64,000 bases of DNA from Pyrus communis (GCF_963583255.1 NC_084815.1:15981807-16045806), one strand, 5' to 3'. Shown: positions 1 to 10,946, counted from the stretch's first letter. Numbers and translations: made by a program. Notes: a model not told the origin generated them from the sequence alone.

Positions 1-1110
1 TATATATATATATATATAAATGCTCGTAATGACAACCCTTACAACTTTCATGAAGAAATTAACTTCAAAATTCGCCACTATAATCATATAAATCATAGAT
101 CAAAAATTTAACCGTTGATTGTTGTTTACATTTACACTCATTGTTCTCATCAAATTTTGTTTTTTTCAAAATTTCTTTTTTGAAAGCATGATCTATTAGA
201 GGATGCAGGAAGATGAATGATTTGGATCCTTGATATTATATTCAAAGTTTTACGGTTAGTGAAAATATTCCTTGATGTTTATAAAGTTTCTACAAACTAT
301 ATGACCTCGACTCATATTTCAGTTAACTGTAAATATCGAAATGTGATATTTAAGGTTTATGGATTATAGAGTTGCATTTCGAAGCTGACCCCTTCATGAA
401 AGTTGTAAAGCTTATCACTATGAGTGATTGTATATTTTTGTTTTACATTTTTTACACTTCTAAAATAACTATGATTAATTTTATTAATTTTTCCCTCAAA
501 TAAAAAACATTATTCATGAGGGTTTGGAGGATTTTAAAAATCTAAATGATAATATAAGTGTAACCATTATCTACACATGATGAATCACGAGTGTTTATAT
601 ATTCTTTCACATTTTTCATACTTGTATTTATGTCTTCTTAGTTCTTGGCTATACAAATATTGTACTAGTTTATTTTAATTTTGAACAACAACATGTTAAG
701 TAAAATTTATCCTAGTAATGATAATAAGGAACTCTCATAATAAAAATAAATAATGACTAAAACTTTTTTTTTAAAAAAAAAAGCTTATATAGAATAATAA
801 TTCAAAACTATATATATATATATATATAAAATATAGAAATATTGTATATATTAATATGGCTATTGTACTTTATAATAAATCTTTTAGTAAATAAACTTTA
901 AAATTATCAAAATAATTTTTTTCTTAACGGGTCGAAACGGGTTACCCACGTGTTACCCACATGTATACCCGTTAAGAACCCGTTATTAACTGGTGGGTCA
1001 CCCGATAATGACCCGATTAGTTATCGTGTTGACCCGAAACCCGTTATTTTCGTGTCGTTTTTATGTCGTGTCACCATATCATGTCAAAAACTGCCAGTTC
1101 TAAACAAAAC
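1..1110. repeat. ACCCG/CGGGT-rich interspersed repeat, copy A (cut by window edge)
   Basis: Begins with a (TA)n run at 1-18. The part at 20-66 is repeated in inverted orientation at about 376-427, giving an internal foldback. The part at 930-1080 is packed with ACCCG/CGGGT words. Segments 505-645 and 930-1080 match, as reverse complements, the stretches around 58010-58130 and 57440-57600, so this is the inverted partner of copy B. No coding capacity is visible. The element class is not recognised; a foldback DNA transposon is one possibility. Confidence 0.6.
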
Positions 1111-1739
1111 TAGTTCTTGATTTGTAATCTTTGTGCAACCCTTGAATTTGAATTTTATAAAACATCTATTGATTATTTTTAACCATTTATGCCAGGTTTT
1201 CCTTTCTTTCTGTCTTCAATATATGTTGCTTTGTCAAGTTTAAAACCTTGTAGATGTGTATATTTTTTACACTTGTTAGTTTTACTTTTGATTATTTCAT
1301 GGTTACTGTTTAATTGTTGAGCTAATGGTTGCTCTTTTAACTTGCTAATGTGAAATATCATTGTACTCATATAATTAATGGGTTCTTCCCCAAATAAAGC
1401 TGCCGAGAGATTTGAGCAGTATCATTCTATCACATGCTTCTTGTGAGCTCCCCATAACACTCAATGAATTTTTCCGAATTTGCATTCTACATTGAGAAAA
1501 TCCACTTAATTCTAGTGAGAGAAAATGTCTCATCTCTGTTAAAAACTCATGAAGGTATGAATCAATTCTTCTTTCTTGTATCCTCAAATTGATGAGCATT
1601 GCGTATTTTGAAATCATATGTTTTGATGATATATCCTACTAATTATCAACTAAGCATTTGAGCTGCAGTTCAATTGAGAGAAGCTAAATGATTTTTACTA
1701 TTTGATACTAATTATCAACTAAGCTTTTGAGCACTGTTT
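1111..1739. other. Non-coding flank of the copia insertion with a local duplication
   Basis: T-rich sequence with no supported gene. A stretch of about 25 bp (ctaattatcaactaagc and neighbours) occurs at about 1636-1662 and again at 1706-1732. The texture resembles intron with short exon-like pieces, and the sequence beyond the copia insertion has a possible splice acceptor, so a disrupted host gene is conceivable. No product could be recognised. Bases 1735-1739 (TGTTT) are the likely left target duplication of the copia element. Confidence 0.35.
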
Positions 1740-2104
1740 TATTGGATTTGGCATTAAATCAACATGCCTAAACTAAAAAGGATTAGGATATATTGGACGC
1801 AAGATATTAGGATTTGTGTTTCCTAGTTGGTTTGGGATTTGGTTTCCTATATTCTAGGGACTTTGTGAAAACCTATGACATCCATTAGCATAAATAGATG
1901 GATGTGAGATAGAGTTTTGTGTGTGAGAGTTTTTGAGAGGCATAAATTTGTATGCTTGAGAACACTTTGTGTTTGTGAGTTCTCTTGTATTTGTTGGTAA
2001 TCAATAAAGCTTCCGTTGCTAGAGAGGTATTCCTAAACTGGAGGAACTCTAAAATCATTGTGTTTTGTTTATTGCTTGATTGGTTTTTGGTTTAATTTAC
2101 AACA
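1740..2104 (+). repeat. Copia 5' LTR
   Basis: About 365 bp, colinear with 5136-5518 and ending in ACAACA like it. It lacks about 18 bp that the 3' LTR carries near 5240; the loss probably occurred between GGTTT direct repeats. A TATA-like ATAAATAGATG lies near 1892, and AATAAA is present near 2004. Confidence 0.9.
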
Positions 2105-2106
2105 AG

Positions 2107-2119
2107 GGGTATCAAGAGC
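2107..2119 (+). other. Copia primer binding site (tRNA-iMet type)
   Basis: GGGGTATCAAGAGC starts 2 bases after the 5' LTR. It is a slightly altered form of the usual plant TGGTATCAGAGC, which is complementary to the 3' end of initiator tRNA-Met. Confidence 0.75.
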
Positions 2120-2153
2120 TTAGGTTCTTACGTGGGTTGTGACTATCAAGCAA

Positions 2154-3180
2154 TGACGAAGACTGGTGATTCTACCAGTGGTGATGATGTTGAAGAAAAG
2201 TCTGGCACTAATGGAACCAAGATGCTAGGTTTGAAATTGAGAAATTTGATGGAATGAACAACTTTGCTATGCGGCAGTGTAAGGTTCAAGATGTCCTAAT
2301 ACAACAAGGTTTGGTTGTTGTGTTAGGAGACATGTTGTTTGCAATGAAAAAAGAAGAATAGGAAAGATTGAATGCTTATGCATGTTCTACAATTCGGCTA
2401 TGCTTGGGAAAGCAACAAAAGTATGGTGTAATGAATATAACTTCTGCAAAGGAATTGTGGGCTACATTGGAGACAAAATATATGAAGAAAAGTGCAGAGA
2501 ATCGACTGCATCTCAAGAGCAAGTTATACAGGTTCCAGTACAAAGAGGGCACGAAGATGATTGGCCATCTAGAAGAGTTTAATAAGCTTATAGCTGAATT
2601 GGCAAATCTTGAAGAGATAATCAAAGATGAAGGCAAGGCCTTGATCCTGATGAACTCATTGTCTAAATCCTATGAGCCTTTCGTGAATACTTGGATTTAT
2701 GGTAGGGAAACAATTAAGTATGATGAAATCTCTAGTGCTCTTATGAATCATGAGCTGAGACACCTTGACAAGCAAGAAAGAAATAACTCTAAAGCTTTGA
2801 TGGTGAGAGGGAGATCAAAAGAAAAGAAAGGTTCGTACAGGAAAAATAGTAGGTCTCGTACTAGAGGAGTCTCAAAGAATAGGAAGTTCTTGGACAAAGA
2901 TAAGTGTGCTTTTTGTCATGAAAAAGGACATTGGAAGAAGGACTGCCCTAAAATTAAAGAAAATAATAAAAAGAAGAATGATGACTTCGAAGCAAATATG
3001 GTTGAAGTCGGGGATGAGAAATTTGTCTATGCCTTAACTGCATTGAGCACTGTGGATTATATGAAAGAGTGGGTGCTTGACACAGGTTGTAACATCACAT
3101 GACTTCTCAAAGGCATTGGTTTTCAAGCTTCAAAGTTATGAATGGAACTGTGTATATGAGAGATGATAACCCATGTACAA
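2154..3180 (+). pseudogene. Copia gag and start of protease, broken
   Basis: A likely ATG lies at 2154. A frameshift follows near 2225, and a TAG at 2358-2360 stands where a Trp is expected. The open stretch 2368-3102 reads as a copia gag of the UBN2/gag_2 type. It has a CX2CX4HX4C zinc knuckle (CAFCHEKGHWKKDC, near 2905-2946) that would bind RNA in the capsid. A basic linker precedes the knuckle. The aspartic protease motif follows as LDTGC at about 3073-3087, after which a frameshift near 3093 moves the reading into another frame (HMTSQRHW onwards). The expected role is packaging of element RNA and polyprotein cleavage, but as it stands no intact product can be made. Confidence 0.85.
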
Positions 3181-3219
3181 CTCAAGGAATTGGAATTGCA
3201 TGGTGTATAGTACATCCCA

Positions 3220-4002
3220 AATTTGAAGAAAAAGTTGATCTCACTAGGCACTCTTGAGTCACAAGGCTACAAGTTTTACTTTGATAACAACATGCTCAAA
3301 GTTGCTAAAGGAGCACTTGTCATAATGAAAGGGCCTCAGAATGGCTTACTTTATATGCTACAAGGAAAAACTTTGGAAAATGGAGTGGCTATGGTAGCTA
3401 ATGAAGTGCAAAGTGATAAAAATGACTTGTCTGCATTATGACACATGAGGTTAGGACATGTAGGAGAAAAAGCATTGCAAGGATTGATCAAGCAAAGGTT
3501 CTTAAAAGGAGCAAAAACTGGAAAGATAGAGTTCTGTGAGCACTGTGTTCTTGGCAAACAAACAAAGGTGAAATTTGGCTCAGCTGTTAATCAAACGAAA
3601 GGGATTTTGGACTATGTTCACTCTGATATTTGGGGGCCTGCAATGAATGCTTCTTTAGGTGGAAGAAGATGGTTTGTATCTTTTATTGATGACTACTCTT
3701 GCAAATCATGGATATATATGATGAAACGAAAGGACAAGGTTCTTGACATCTTCCTAGAATAGAAGAACATGGTGAAGAACAAGATTGGAAAGAAGATTAA
3801 GATACTGAGAAGTAACAATGGAGGGGAATATACCTTTGATCCTTTCTTCAAAGTGTGTAAAAAAGAAGGGATTACTCGACATTTCTGTGTTAGACATACT
3901 CCGCAGCAGAATGGGATAGCTAAGAGACTAAATAAGACCTTGCTCGAGAAAGTTTGTTGCATGCTATCTCAAGCTAAGCTGCCAAAGAGATTTTGGGCAT
4001 AA
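3220..4002 (+). pseudogene. Copia gag-pre-integrase and integrase core, broken
   Basis: The stretch 3223-3441 is a protease-to-integrase linker. From 3445 the zinc-binding gag-pre-integrase region is visible (MRLGHVGEKALQGL, then CEHCVLGKQTK). The integrase core follows, with HSDIWGP (first catalytic Asp), VSFIDDYS (second Asp region) and NNGGEYTFDPF (catalytic Glu). It continues to HTPQQNGIAKR, the conserved copia integrase motif, and QAKLPKRFWA. A TAG at 3760-3762 splits the core. Integrase would insert the element cDNA into the genome. The catalytic residues remain recognisable, but the frame is interrupted. Confidence 0.88.
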
Positions 4003-5064
4003 GCTTTGAGCTATGCATGTTATTTGCTTAATTGACTACCATCAACAACATTGGAGGGTAGAACACCCATTGAAGTGTGGTTTAGAGAACCAGCTTAGGA
4101 CTATAATAAGCTATGAGTGTTTGGATGCAATGTCTACTTTCATGTGAAGGAAAAAAAACTGGATCCATGAGCTAAGAAATCTACCTTTATGGGATTCAAT
4201 AGTGGTGTGAAAGGCTTCAGACTTTGGTGTCCCAAGTTGAACAAGATTATAGTAAGTAGAGATGTGACATTCGATGAAAGTCACATGAAATTTAAGGAAG
4301 ATGTTCAGCTAGTGGAGCTTGGAGATCAAGTAGTTGTGAATTCACAGCTGAGTAAGAAAGTTGTGGAAGAAGAAAGACAAGGTGATCAACTTGAACATGA
4401 AGAAAGTGATCGCGAAGAAGAAACACCATCAAAAGAATTAAAGATACAAGATGATTGCATAGCCAAAAGGAAGGGAAAAAGAGACATATCCCTACCTGCA
4501 AGATATAATGATTGCATGGCCTACATGGTATATGCATTGTCAATAATTAAGGCTGAAATTCCTTCTAATTTTGAATGATGTGATGAAGCAATTGATAAGT
4601 TCTCAGTTGGATATGTGAACTTAAACTTTGCTGGAGACTTAGACACGAGAAGATCAACAACTGGGTATGTGTTTACTATGACAAAAGGTCTTATATGTTG
4701 GAGATCAACATTACAACCAACGGTGGCACTATCAACCACAGAAGTAGAATACATGATGATCACTGAAGCTATCGAAAAAGCAAAGTGGACTCTGCGGTTA
4801 TTATGAGATTTAGATGTAGAACAACACAAGTTGGATGTATATTGTGATAGCCAAAGGGCCATTTATTTAGCCAAATATCAGGTACATCATGCTAAGACTA
4901 AGCACATTGATGTACGATATCATTTTGCGAGAGAAGTGGTAGTTGAAGGTGAGATTTGTCTAAAAAAGGTTGTTACCGAAGATAATCTAGTTGATATGTT
5001 GACAAAGGTGGTTAATACAGCTAAGTTCAAGCACTGCTTGGATTTGGTGCAGGTGAAGCAAGTT
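4003..5064 (+). pseudogene. Copia integrase tail fused to RNase H, RT core missing
   Basis: After several stops, 4189-4578 encodes the integrase C-terminal region (MGFNSGVKGFRLW, then an acidic linker) and ends near IIKAEIPSNFE. The next recognisable protein is [18 protein letters not shown] at about 4607, which is the start of copia RNase H. The whole palm and fingers region of the reverse transcriptase, normally several hundred residues between these points, is absent. RNase H goes on through LSTTEVEYM and KHIDVRYHF to about 5064, with one more stop at 4804-4806. This looks like an internal deletion with both ends still homologous to a normal element. Confidence 0.85.
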
Positions 5065-5135
5065 TGGTCTTGCGATATGGTGGAGCAACGGAAGTTGTTT
5101 GATGCCTCTTATGGATTTCATGCCAAGGTCGAGAT

Positions 5136-5518
5136 TGTTGGATTTGGCATTAAATCAACATGCCTAAACTAAAAAGGATTAGGATATCTTGGACGCGAGA
5201 TATTTGGATTTGTGTTTCCTAGTTGGTTTGGGATTTGGTTTTAGTATAGGGTTTGGTTACCTATATTCTGGGAACTTTGTGTAAACCTATGTCATCTATT
5301 AGTATAAATAGATGAATGTGGGATAGAGTTTTGTGTGTGAGAGTTTTTGAGAGGCATAAGTTTGTATACTTGAGAACACTTTGTGTTTGTGAGTTCTCTT
5401 CTATTTCTTGGTAATCAATAAAGCTTCCGTTGCTAGAGAGGTACTCCTATATTGGAGGAACTCTGAAATCGTTGTATTTTGTTTATTGCTTGATTGGATT
5501 TTGATTTAGTTTACAACA
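5136..5518 (+). repeat. Copia 3' LTR
   Basis: 383 bp, starting TGTTGGATTTGG and ending TTTACAACA. It is preceded by a purine-rich tract (aaggtcgagat, about 5125-5135) placed as a polypurine tract. It matches the 5' LTR closely apart from the 18-bp length difference and scattered substitutions. Confidence 0.9.
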
Positions 5519-6335
5519 TGTTCTTCATATCAGAGCATCATAATCATTCTCTGTATTTGTACGTTTAGAATAACGTTTATTTCCAATGTCAATTCACTGA
5601 TTTTATGATCACAGAACCATTTACATACACAATGGATCTTGTGACTGAGCTTGGATGAAGATTGAGTTGGAATGGTGGTTGCCTTCATCAAGCAGTCTAT
5701 AGAGGAGAGATGAAGCTGCAGAGGTACTCACTGCCACTTAAGTTAGCCACTCAGATTAGAATTGAATGATAATTGAACTTAATGTAAACTTGTACTGAGG
5801 TTCAACTGCTACAGTGTGGTGGTTACAATGTTGTTTATACTCATTGTTTTACATTGAATTGTGTACTTGTTAAACTAGGAAAAAAGCAGGGTAGATTTAG
5901 TCCCCCAAACATAAATTGATATCATACTTTTTCTTCTCTCTTTACTAGTATACCCCAAAAAGATGCTCAAACCGGCAGCCGGTATAGCAGATCCAAGAGA
6001 AACATATTCTTCAGTTTGGAGTTCGAAATAGGGATATCTTTCATGTTTAATTTGTTCATCGTTTTTCTTCGTTTTAGAGTTATTTTTTAACGTCCTAATG
6101 ACCTTCTAATTGCAGCAGGAACCAAAAATTAACGACCTTACGGGAACACACTTTAGGATAAAAGAATTCAATAGAAAAGTGATTTCCGTACATTTTTTTT
6201 TTCTCATCCTACGTACTTGCATTTGTTTTTTACTTTTGAATTGAAGAAATCAAGAAAATCAAACAATAGAAATAAGCAAGGTGTGCAGAAGGACAGAAGT
6301 GTCCACAAAAATTCTTTCCAAATAAATATCACGTC
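5519..6335. other. Flank of copia; possible terminal exon of an unrecognised gene
   Basis: At 5596-5613 a T-rich stretch followed by gatcacag could be a splice acceptor, and the reading PFTYTMDLVTELG then stop follows (to about 5657). I do not recognise this peptide. The rest to 6335 is AT-rich and shows nothing coding. An exon of a gene interrupted by the copia insertion is possible but unproven. Confidence 0.25.
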
Positions 6336-6400
6336 TGATTTCACTTGCATTGTAAGTTTGGGCCGTCTTTGACGACATGGCAAATGTGATTGTGCAGTCC
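6336..6400 (-). pseudogene. Relic of a LEA_2 gene 3' end
   Basis: Read on the minus strand from 6400 downwards it gives DCTITFAMSSKTAQ and then decays just before a stop. The same region of the intact gene at 6679-7269 reads NCTIAFALSSKTLKSLQCK. The nucleotide match (cacttgcattg, gtcttgacgacat and neighbours) stops abruptly at 6400. This is therefore a short remnant of another tandem LEA_2 copy lying about 280 bp downstream of gene 1. Only the last 20 or so codons are left. Confidence 0.75.
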
Positions 6401-6678
6401 AACAATACTTCTACCAACATCTATTCTTCATTTCACTATCCGATTCTATTAAATTTTGTGATTGGATTCAATTTGATGAAGGAAGGAATTCTTGCTATAT
6501 GTACTACAGAAGTTAATCATCTGTTTCTATATTCAATCAAACAAAATTAAAAATAAGAAAAACAAAAACAAAGTAGAGCAATACTATGAAAATTCTGCAG
6601 CAAAATGCAAGAAGTCCCATAGAAGATAAAAAATGAAACAATAAAATTCAAGAACTAATACTGATCTCGCAGGTCTGA
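6401..6678. other. 3' flank of LEA_2 gene 1
   Basis: AT-rich spacer between the LEA_2 relic and the stop codon of gene 1. No gene is seen. It would contain the 3' UTR of gene 1, which is read leftwards. Confidence 0.5.
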
Positions 6679-7269
6679 TCACTTGCATTGCAAACTTTTG
6701 AGCGTCTTCGATGACAGAGCAAATGCAATGGTGCAGTTCATGGTGGAAGCCTTCTTCTTTTTCATTATAAACATCAATTCAACCTTGCCAGTCAACCTAG
6801 CCGCACCGTTGAGAGTCAACACCCCACTGCTCAGTTCATTCCCAATATTAGAACTGCTCAAAGCACTTGAACTCAAGCTCACCTCGACGTCAAATTTTTT
6901 GGTGGAAAGCATTCCTGCCTTGCTCTTTGGAATCGAAACTTGCCCGACAGTTGCGCCTTGGTACAAAAACGTGACAGTGCCTTCATCAAACTTGTATGGA
7001 CCAAAATTTGTGTTCTTGACTCTGATTTGGGTTGTGAATTTAGTGTCAAATGAAGGTGTTGTTGGGGTGGAGTTGAGCTCTTGGACGTTGATGTTGCCTA
7101 GCCTGAGCTTGGGGGTCTTCACTTTCATCACAGTAAGACTCATTGCCGTTATTACTATAATCTGAAACACAATGAAAATACCAATGTATATGGCCAATTT
7201 GATTCTTTTCTGGCGTTTCAGCTCGTCAGCGGACTGCAATGATTCCGCATCATTTTGTTTCCAAGCCAT
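6679..7269 (-). CDS. LEA_2 domain membrane protein 1 (NDR1/HIN1-like, At1g64065-like)
   Basis: 196 residues, no intron. Residues 1-23 are basic and cytosolic in style (ELKRQKRIK). One transmembrane helix spans about 24-48 (LAIYIGIFIVFQIIVI). The LEA_2 domain fills the rest, with the family signature NTNFGPYKF, QVSIPKSKAGMLSTKK and the tail NCTIAFALSSKTLKSLQCK. It is about 84% identical by eye, over 190 residues, to the protein at 44022-44654. It lacks about 14 N-terminal residues present there, including the PLAP motif, while the leader just before the ATG is conserved, so this looks like an in-frame deletion. Plant LEA_2/NHL proteins are membrane-anchored and are linked to stress or defence responses; the exact role here is unknown. 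It points away from gene 2. Confidence 0.93.
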   Translation of the reverse strand: MAWKQNDAESLQSADELKRQKRIKLAIYIGIFIVFQIIVITAMSLTVMKVKTPKLRLGNINVQELNSTPTTPSFDTKFTTQIRVKNTNFGPYKFDEGTVTFLYQGATVGQVSIPKSKAGMLSTKKFDVEVSLSSSALSSSNIGNELSSGVLTLNGAARLTGKVELMFIMKKKKASTMNCTIAFALSSKTLKSLQCK

Positions 7270-7365
7270 GTTAATCTCCTTCTTTTCTGATAAAAGAGCT
7301 GAAAAAAAAAAAAGTTGCCTGCTTTGTTGGCTTCTTTTTGTGGAATGAAAGATTGGAAGCGAGGG

Positions 7366-7518
7366 AGTTGTTTGTGGAAATGATGAAAGAGTAATGTGCT
7401 TTATATAGTGTTTGGAGTTTGGCCTATTTTCAATAAGTTGTGTTGTGGAATGAATTTCCTGGAAAATGTGAGTTCATCAGGGAACAATTTTATCGCACAC
7501 ACCAAACCAAACGCGTCC
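7366..7518 (-). promoter_or_regulatory. Promoter of LEA_2 gene 1
   Basis: On the minus strand a TATATAAA box lies at 7400-7407, 131 bp before the ATG. An ACGCGTTTGG box with a nearby GGTGTGTGCG lies at 7494-7518. A leader block ATTTCCACAAACAACT lies near 7366-7381. Genes 2 and 3 carry the same three blocks in the same order and at similar distances. Confidence 0.7.
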
Positions 7519-7654
7519 AAGTGTGGGAATTATTGACTTATAGATAATCGATGAATTTGGTGGAGTGAGGACCTTTTAGGTTTTTTCTTTGGTCAGCCAA
7601 GAGAGAAAATTTTAATATTAAATATCCGTAGAAGCTTCTCTTAATAAATCAATA

Positions 7655-7691
7655 CTAGCCTCTCTGCACGCACTAACGTGCGTGCGAGAGG
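7655..7691 (-). repeat. Terminal hairpin with adjacent CTAG
   Basis: CCTCTC + t + GCACGCAC pairs with GTGCGTGC + GAGAGG around a TAAC loop: a 14-bp stem with one bulge. A second small palindrome, GGGCGC-tat-GCGCCC, follows at about 7707-7721. This is the strongest evidence for the Helitron call. Confidence 0.75.
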
Positions 7692-10370
7692 CATTTTTGC
7701 ATCACGGGCGCTATGCGCCCCTAAAGGTGTATTGTGTTAGTTTTTCCCATTGTAATTGTCAAGATATACTTTAAATGTATTGTGCAAAGAGGAACTTTTT
7801 TTTTTATCATGCACGTCCTAAAAAGTTATCATGTTTTTCGTTTTCACTTTGCGTAAAGTAATGATTTAAATGTTATTAATGCAATTGTCAAACAACATGG
7901 GATTTTGGATGCAAGTTCCTACCTAAAGTCCTATCACTTTGGCATCCTTGGGCCTAACTAACATAAAGCCCAATATTAAATATTAACCCAAACAGGAAGC
8001 AAGAAGTAACTTTAACTAATAAATCGCAACCATCTGGAATTCATCATCCATCATCCCAAATTGCACACTTTCGACAAAGATTGAAACTGTAGCCCACACA
8101 ATTGGTACCTAGTGCCCGTACCTTCCAGTCTTTAAATATAATGAAACTGCAATGACTTGTTGCGCTATACATACATGCCTTTTTTCTGCTTCTTCAATAC
8201 CGTAACCATTACTAATGGCCTCCGCTAGGATATCTCTGCAGTTCGGGAAAAACTGATGGAATGGCCTCTGCCTATCCTCCTCGGCAAGGCTATATGCAGT
8301 TTGAGAAAAACTTTGTAGACGTGGTTGAATTTGTCTCTTCCACGTTTGATTTCTAAATTGTACAATATTACTACTTTGTTGGGTAGTTGTTAATTATTTT
8401 CTCTATCAAAGTAAGAACATAAATGGAATATTAAAAGCTTCACTTATTTAGGCTTCTCTCTTTATATATATAGATATAGATTAAGCAAACCAGAAATCAA
8501 AACACACTTTGAGACGTTTTCGCAAACACTTTGTAAACTAATACAGTGATATGCAAATATGATATTATTTTCTTGCATGGAAACCAAATTAGAAATACAT
8601 AGCACAACTCTATACTATATATCGTATTTGGCAGATCTATGAATAATCAAATAGCATCAATATGATCAGAAATGAATGATCGATGAGAAACAGTTAATTA
8701 ATGGCAGTGAATTTGATTTGAAAAGAGACTAATAAACATACTGCTAAAGAAGCCGCACTTGTCGTTTATGGTGAGTGAAAGGCTACTTCAAGAAGCTGCA
8801 GTTGTTGATCACGGCGAGTGAAATGGGTCTTCCTGTAAAAGAAAACTAACATGAAGGCTTTCCTGTTTTCCTTCCTTCTTTGTTCCTGCGTTCTAAATTA
8901 TCTGACAATTCACTTTGTGGATATAATAGTAGAAAAAGAGAATATTGGAGAAACCAAAAGTGTAGACGAAATACGTAAACGATGGCTTCGATTTTCTGCA
9001 AAAGGAGAGAAAACTGCATAAAAACGATCAAACAAACCTTACCTGAAGAAAAATTTAAATTAAGCAATAGATTCTGGGGCGTTACCTTTAAAAATGGCCA
9101 TATGATGCTCCGCCTTCCTACAATGCACTTTGCACGGGAATAAACAGGAAAAAGATTGGGAAAAATAATGGATAAATAGAAGCGATCCTAGAATCTGAAA
9201 TTAAAACGCAGGATAAAAAGGGAGATAGAAATCAAATGCCAAAGAAGACAAAAGAGAAGAAAAGGGTGGAAGCAAATACCTGAGAGATTGGCGATCAATT
9301 AAATGTGGAATCAAATGGCAACTGCCCATAGCAGTTTGAAATCTGATGCCACGTTCATTTTCTCCTCGTGTCAAGTTGCACGATGGTGTCGGTTTAATAT
9401 ATGCTTCAGATACAGTTTGAAACCGGGGGGACTACTGACAACTGCATATAACAGTTTTTCCTTCTTCACGTTCTAATTTCTTTCCTCATCTTTTTCTGCT
9501 TCCCACGTTTTTGTCATTCCTCACAATGTCTCGCTCACACATACACCATATCACATTTAACTTCACTGCCTGCACCGAATGCAAATGATTTGAAAACCTA
9601 ATGGAAAAAGCCTGATAAATAATCGGAAAATGGATTAATATAAACAAAAACTCCCCAGAGCCAATAGTTTCCTTGTAAGCATAAGAAACTCACCAATGGG
9701 CACTTACATGGAGAAGAAACAAATCCAGTTTTTCACTCAAAAGAAAATAATCAACAATCATGCATGAAAACGGAAGGAAATTAAAAAGAATTTGATGAAT
9801 AGTGGACAAACGCTGGAAGGAATACAAAGAAAATGGAGAATCAAGATTGACCTGCGATAAGAATTAGTCGATGTAGAGGAAGAGTCTTTGTCAATCTGTA
9901 TCTTTGTTTCTCCCTCCCCTTGTTCTCTTCTCCTTGATTTATGCACGGTTACAAATAAACTACCGAAATTAATATGAAACTGAACTTACCTAATGAAATT
10001 TGAACACAATGAATTACTTCTCCAGTAGAGTTCACTTCCAAATCCTACTACTTCGAGAGGATTTTAAATGCCCGTTTTCTAAAAATTGGAATCTTTAATA
10101 ACCGAAGAATCACATTATATAGTAAACAAATGCAAAAACTAAGTCGTTTTAGGACCAAGAATCGCAACTCACATGGCCGTCTGGATTTCCAGACTGCTCC
10201 CAATAGATTGTGTGGATATCCGAAACCTTCAAAAACTGAAACTGTAGGACTCGCTCTCAAATCCCACACTTTGCCAAGGCAAAACTAAATTCCGAGAATT
10301 CCTCTTCCCTGCATTCACAAACACGTCGTCAGTTTCCTGTCAATTTTGGATTTTAGAGAGAGCGAGCAAT

Positions 10371-10409
10371 CGAGCGAGAGAGAGAGAGTGAAGAGAGAGA
10401 GAGAGAGAC
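10371..10409. repeat. (GA)n microsatellite
   Basis: Near-continuous GA repeat with a few interruptions. It lies inside the Helitron candidate in sequence that resembles a gene leader. Confidence 0.9.
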
Positions 10410-10946
10410 CAATGAGCTTGTTGGAAGAGAATGAGAGGATGGAAGGTGAGGGAGTGGACGTTTTTGATCTAGTTGGTAGTCGTAGAACGTGGGAGGGTGG
10501 TTGAATCCCATGTCACGGTTCTAATTCTTCATTCAGCAAAACTTTACGGTTATGATGCTTTATCTTTTTTCAGTGATGGTTTTTTACCAGTTTGTCCCCA
10601 TTTCCCGATTTTTGTGGATTTGGATTGTGAAGAAAACAAAGGGGTTTTCTTGGTATTTCTGAATGCTTCACCAAACTGGCCTTCTCCCTTTATATATATA
10701 TAGATGATTATTAGAGGACACTTAATGACAGGTGAGAACGTGATGTAGGATCTATTAGAGGACACTTGTCACCTAGGGAACGGTAGATCAATAGAAATTT
10801 ATTGTTATTTAACTTGGATTAGTTCTAATTAGCCCCATACAACAAGCAGGATTCTTTAAGAAAACAACTGAATGCTAAAGAAGCTTGAACCAATCAAAGA
10901 AGTCACAGCCACACTTAGCTTCTGGTAATAACTCTCAAATCACTTG

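Larger units (their letters stand above)
1740..5518 (+). mobile_element. Ty1/copia retrotransposon, Tnt1-like, RT-deleted
   Basis: Two LTRs (1740-2104 and 5136-5518) flank a degraded internal region in copia order: gag with zinc knuckle, protease motif, gag-pre-integrase, integrase, then RNase H. The flanks TGTTT (1735-1739) and TGTTC (5519-5523) fit a 5-bp target duplication with one change. The left LTR begins TATTGG where the right begins TGTTGG, so the terminal TG has mutated. A tRNA-Met type primer site follows the 5' LTR. Several stops and frameshifts, and loss of the reverse transcriptase core, make it non-autonomous. Protein wording resembles the TNT 1-94 group; the lineage is inferred. 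Confidence 0.92.
7655..10704 (-). mobile_element. Helitron-like element (candidate)
   Basis: Read on the minus strand, the left end shows a strong hairpin (7659-7691) running straight into CTAG (7655-7658) and then a T. This is the form of a Helitron 3' terminus (hairpin, then CTRR, inserted at A/T). A matching 5' terminus (TC TATATATATATAAAG on the minus strand, flanked by T on the plus strand) lies at 10704. An alternative, similar 5' end lies at 8474. No Rep/helicase coding is visible, so it would be non-autonomous and may carry captured non-coding DNA (weak open stretches only). The element class is inferred from termini. Confidence 0.5.

Noticed and set aside
6683..7165. 160-codon plus-strand frame opposite LEA_2 gene 1, and the similar frame at 44168-44650 (-)
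   Set aside because: Antisense shadows of the conserved LEA_2 coding sequence, which explains why they resemble each other.
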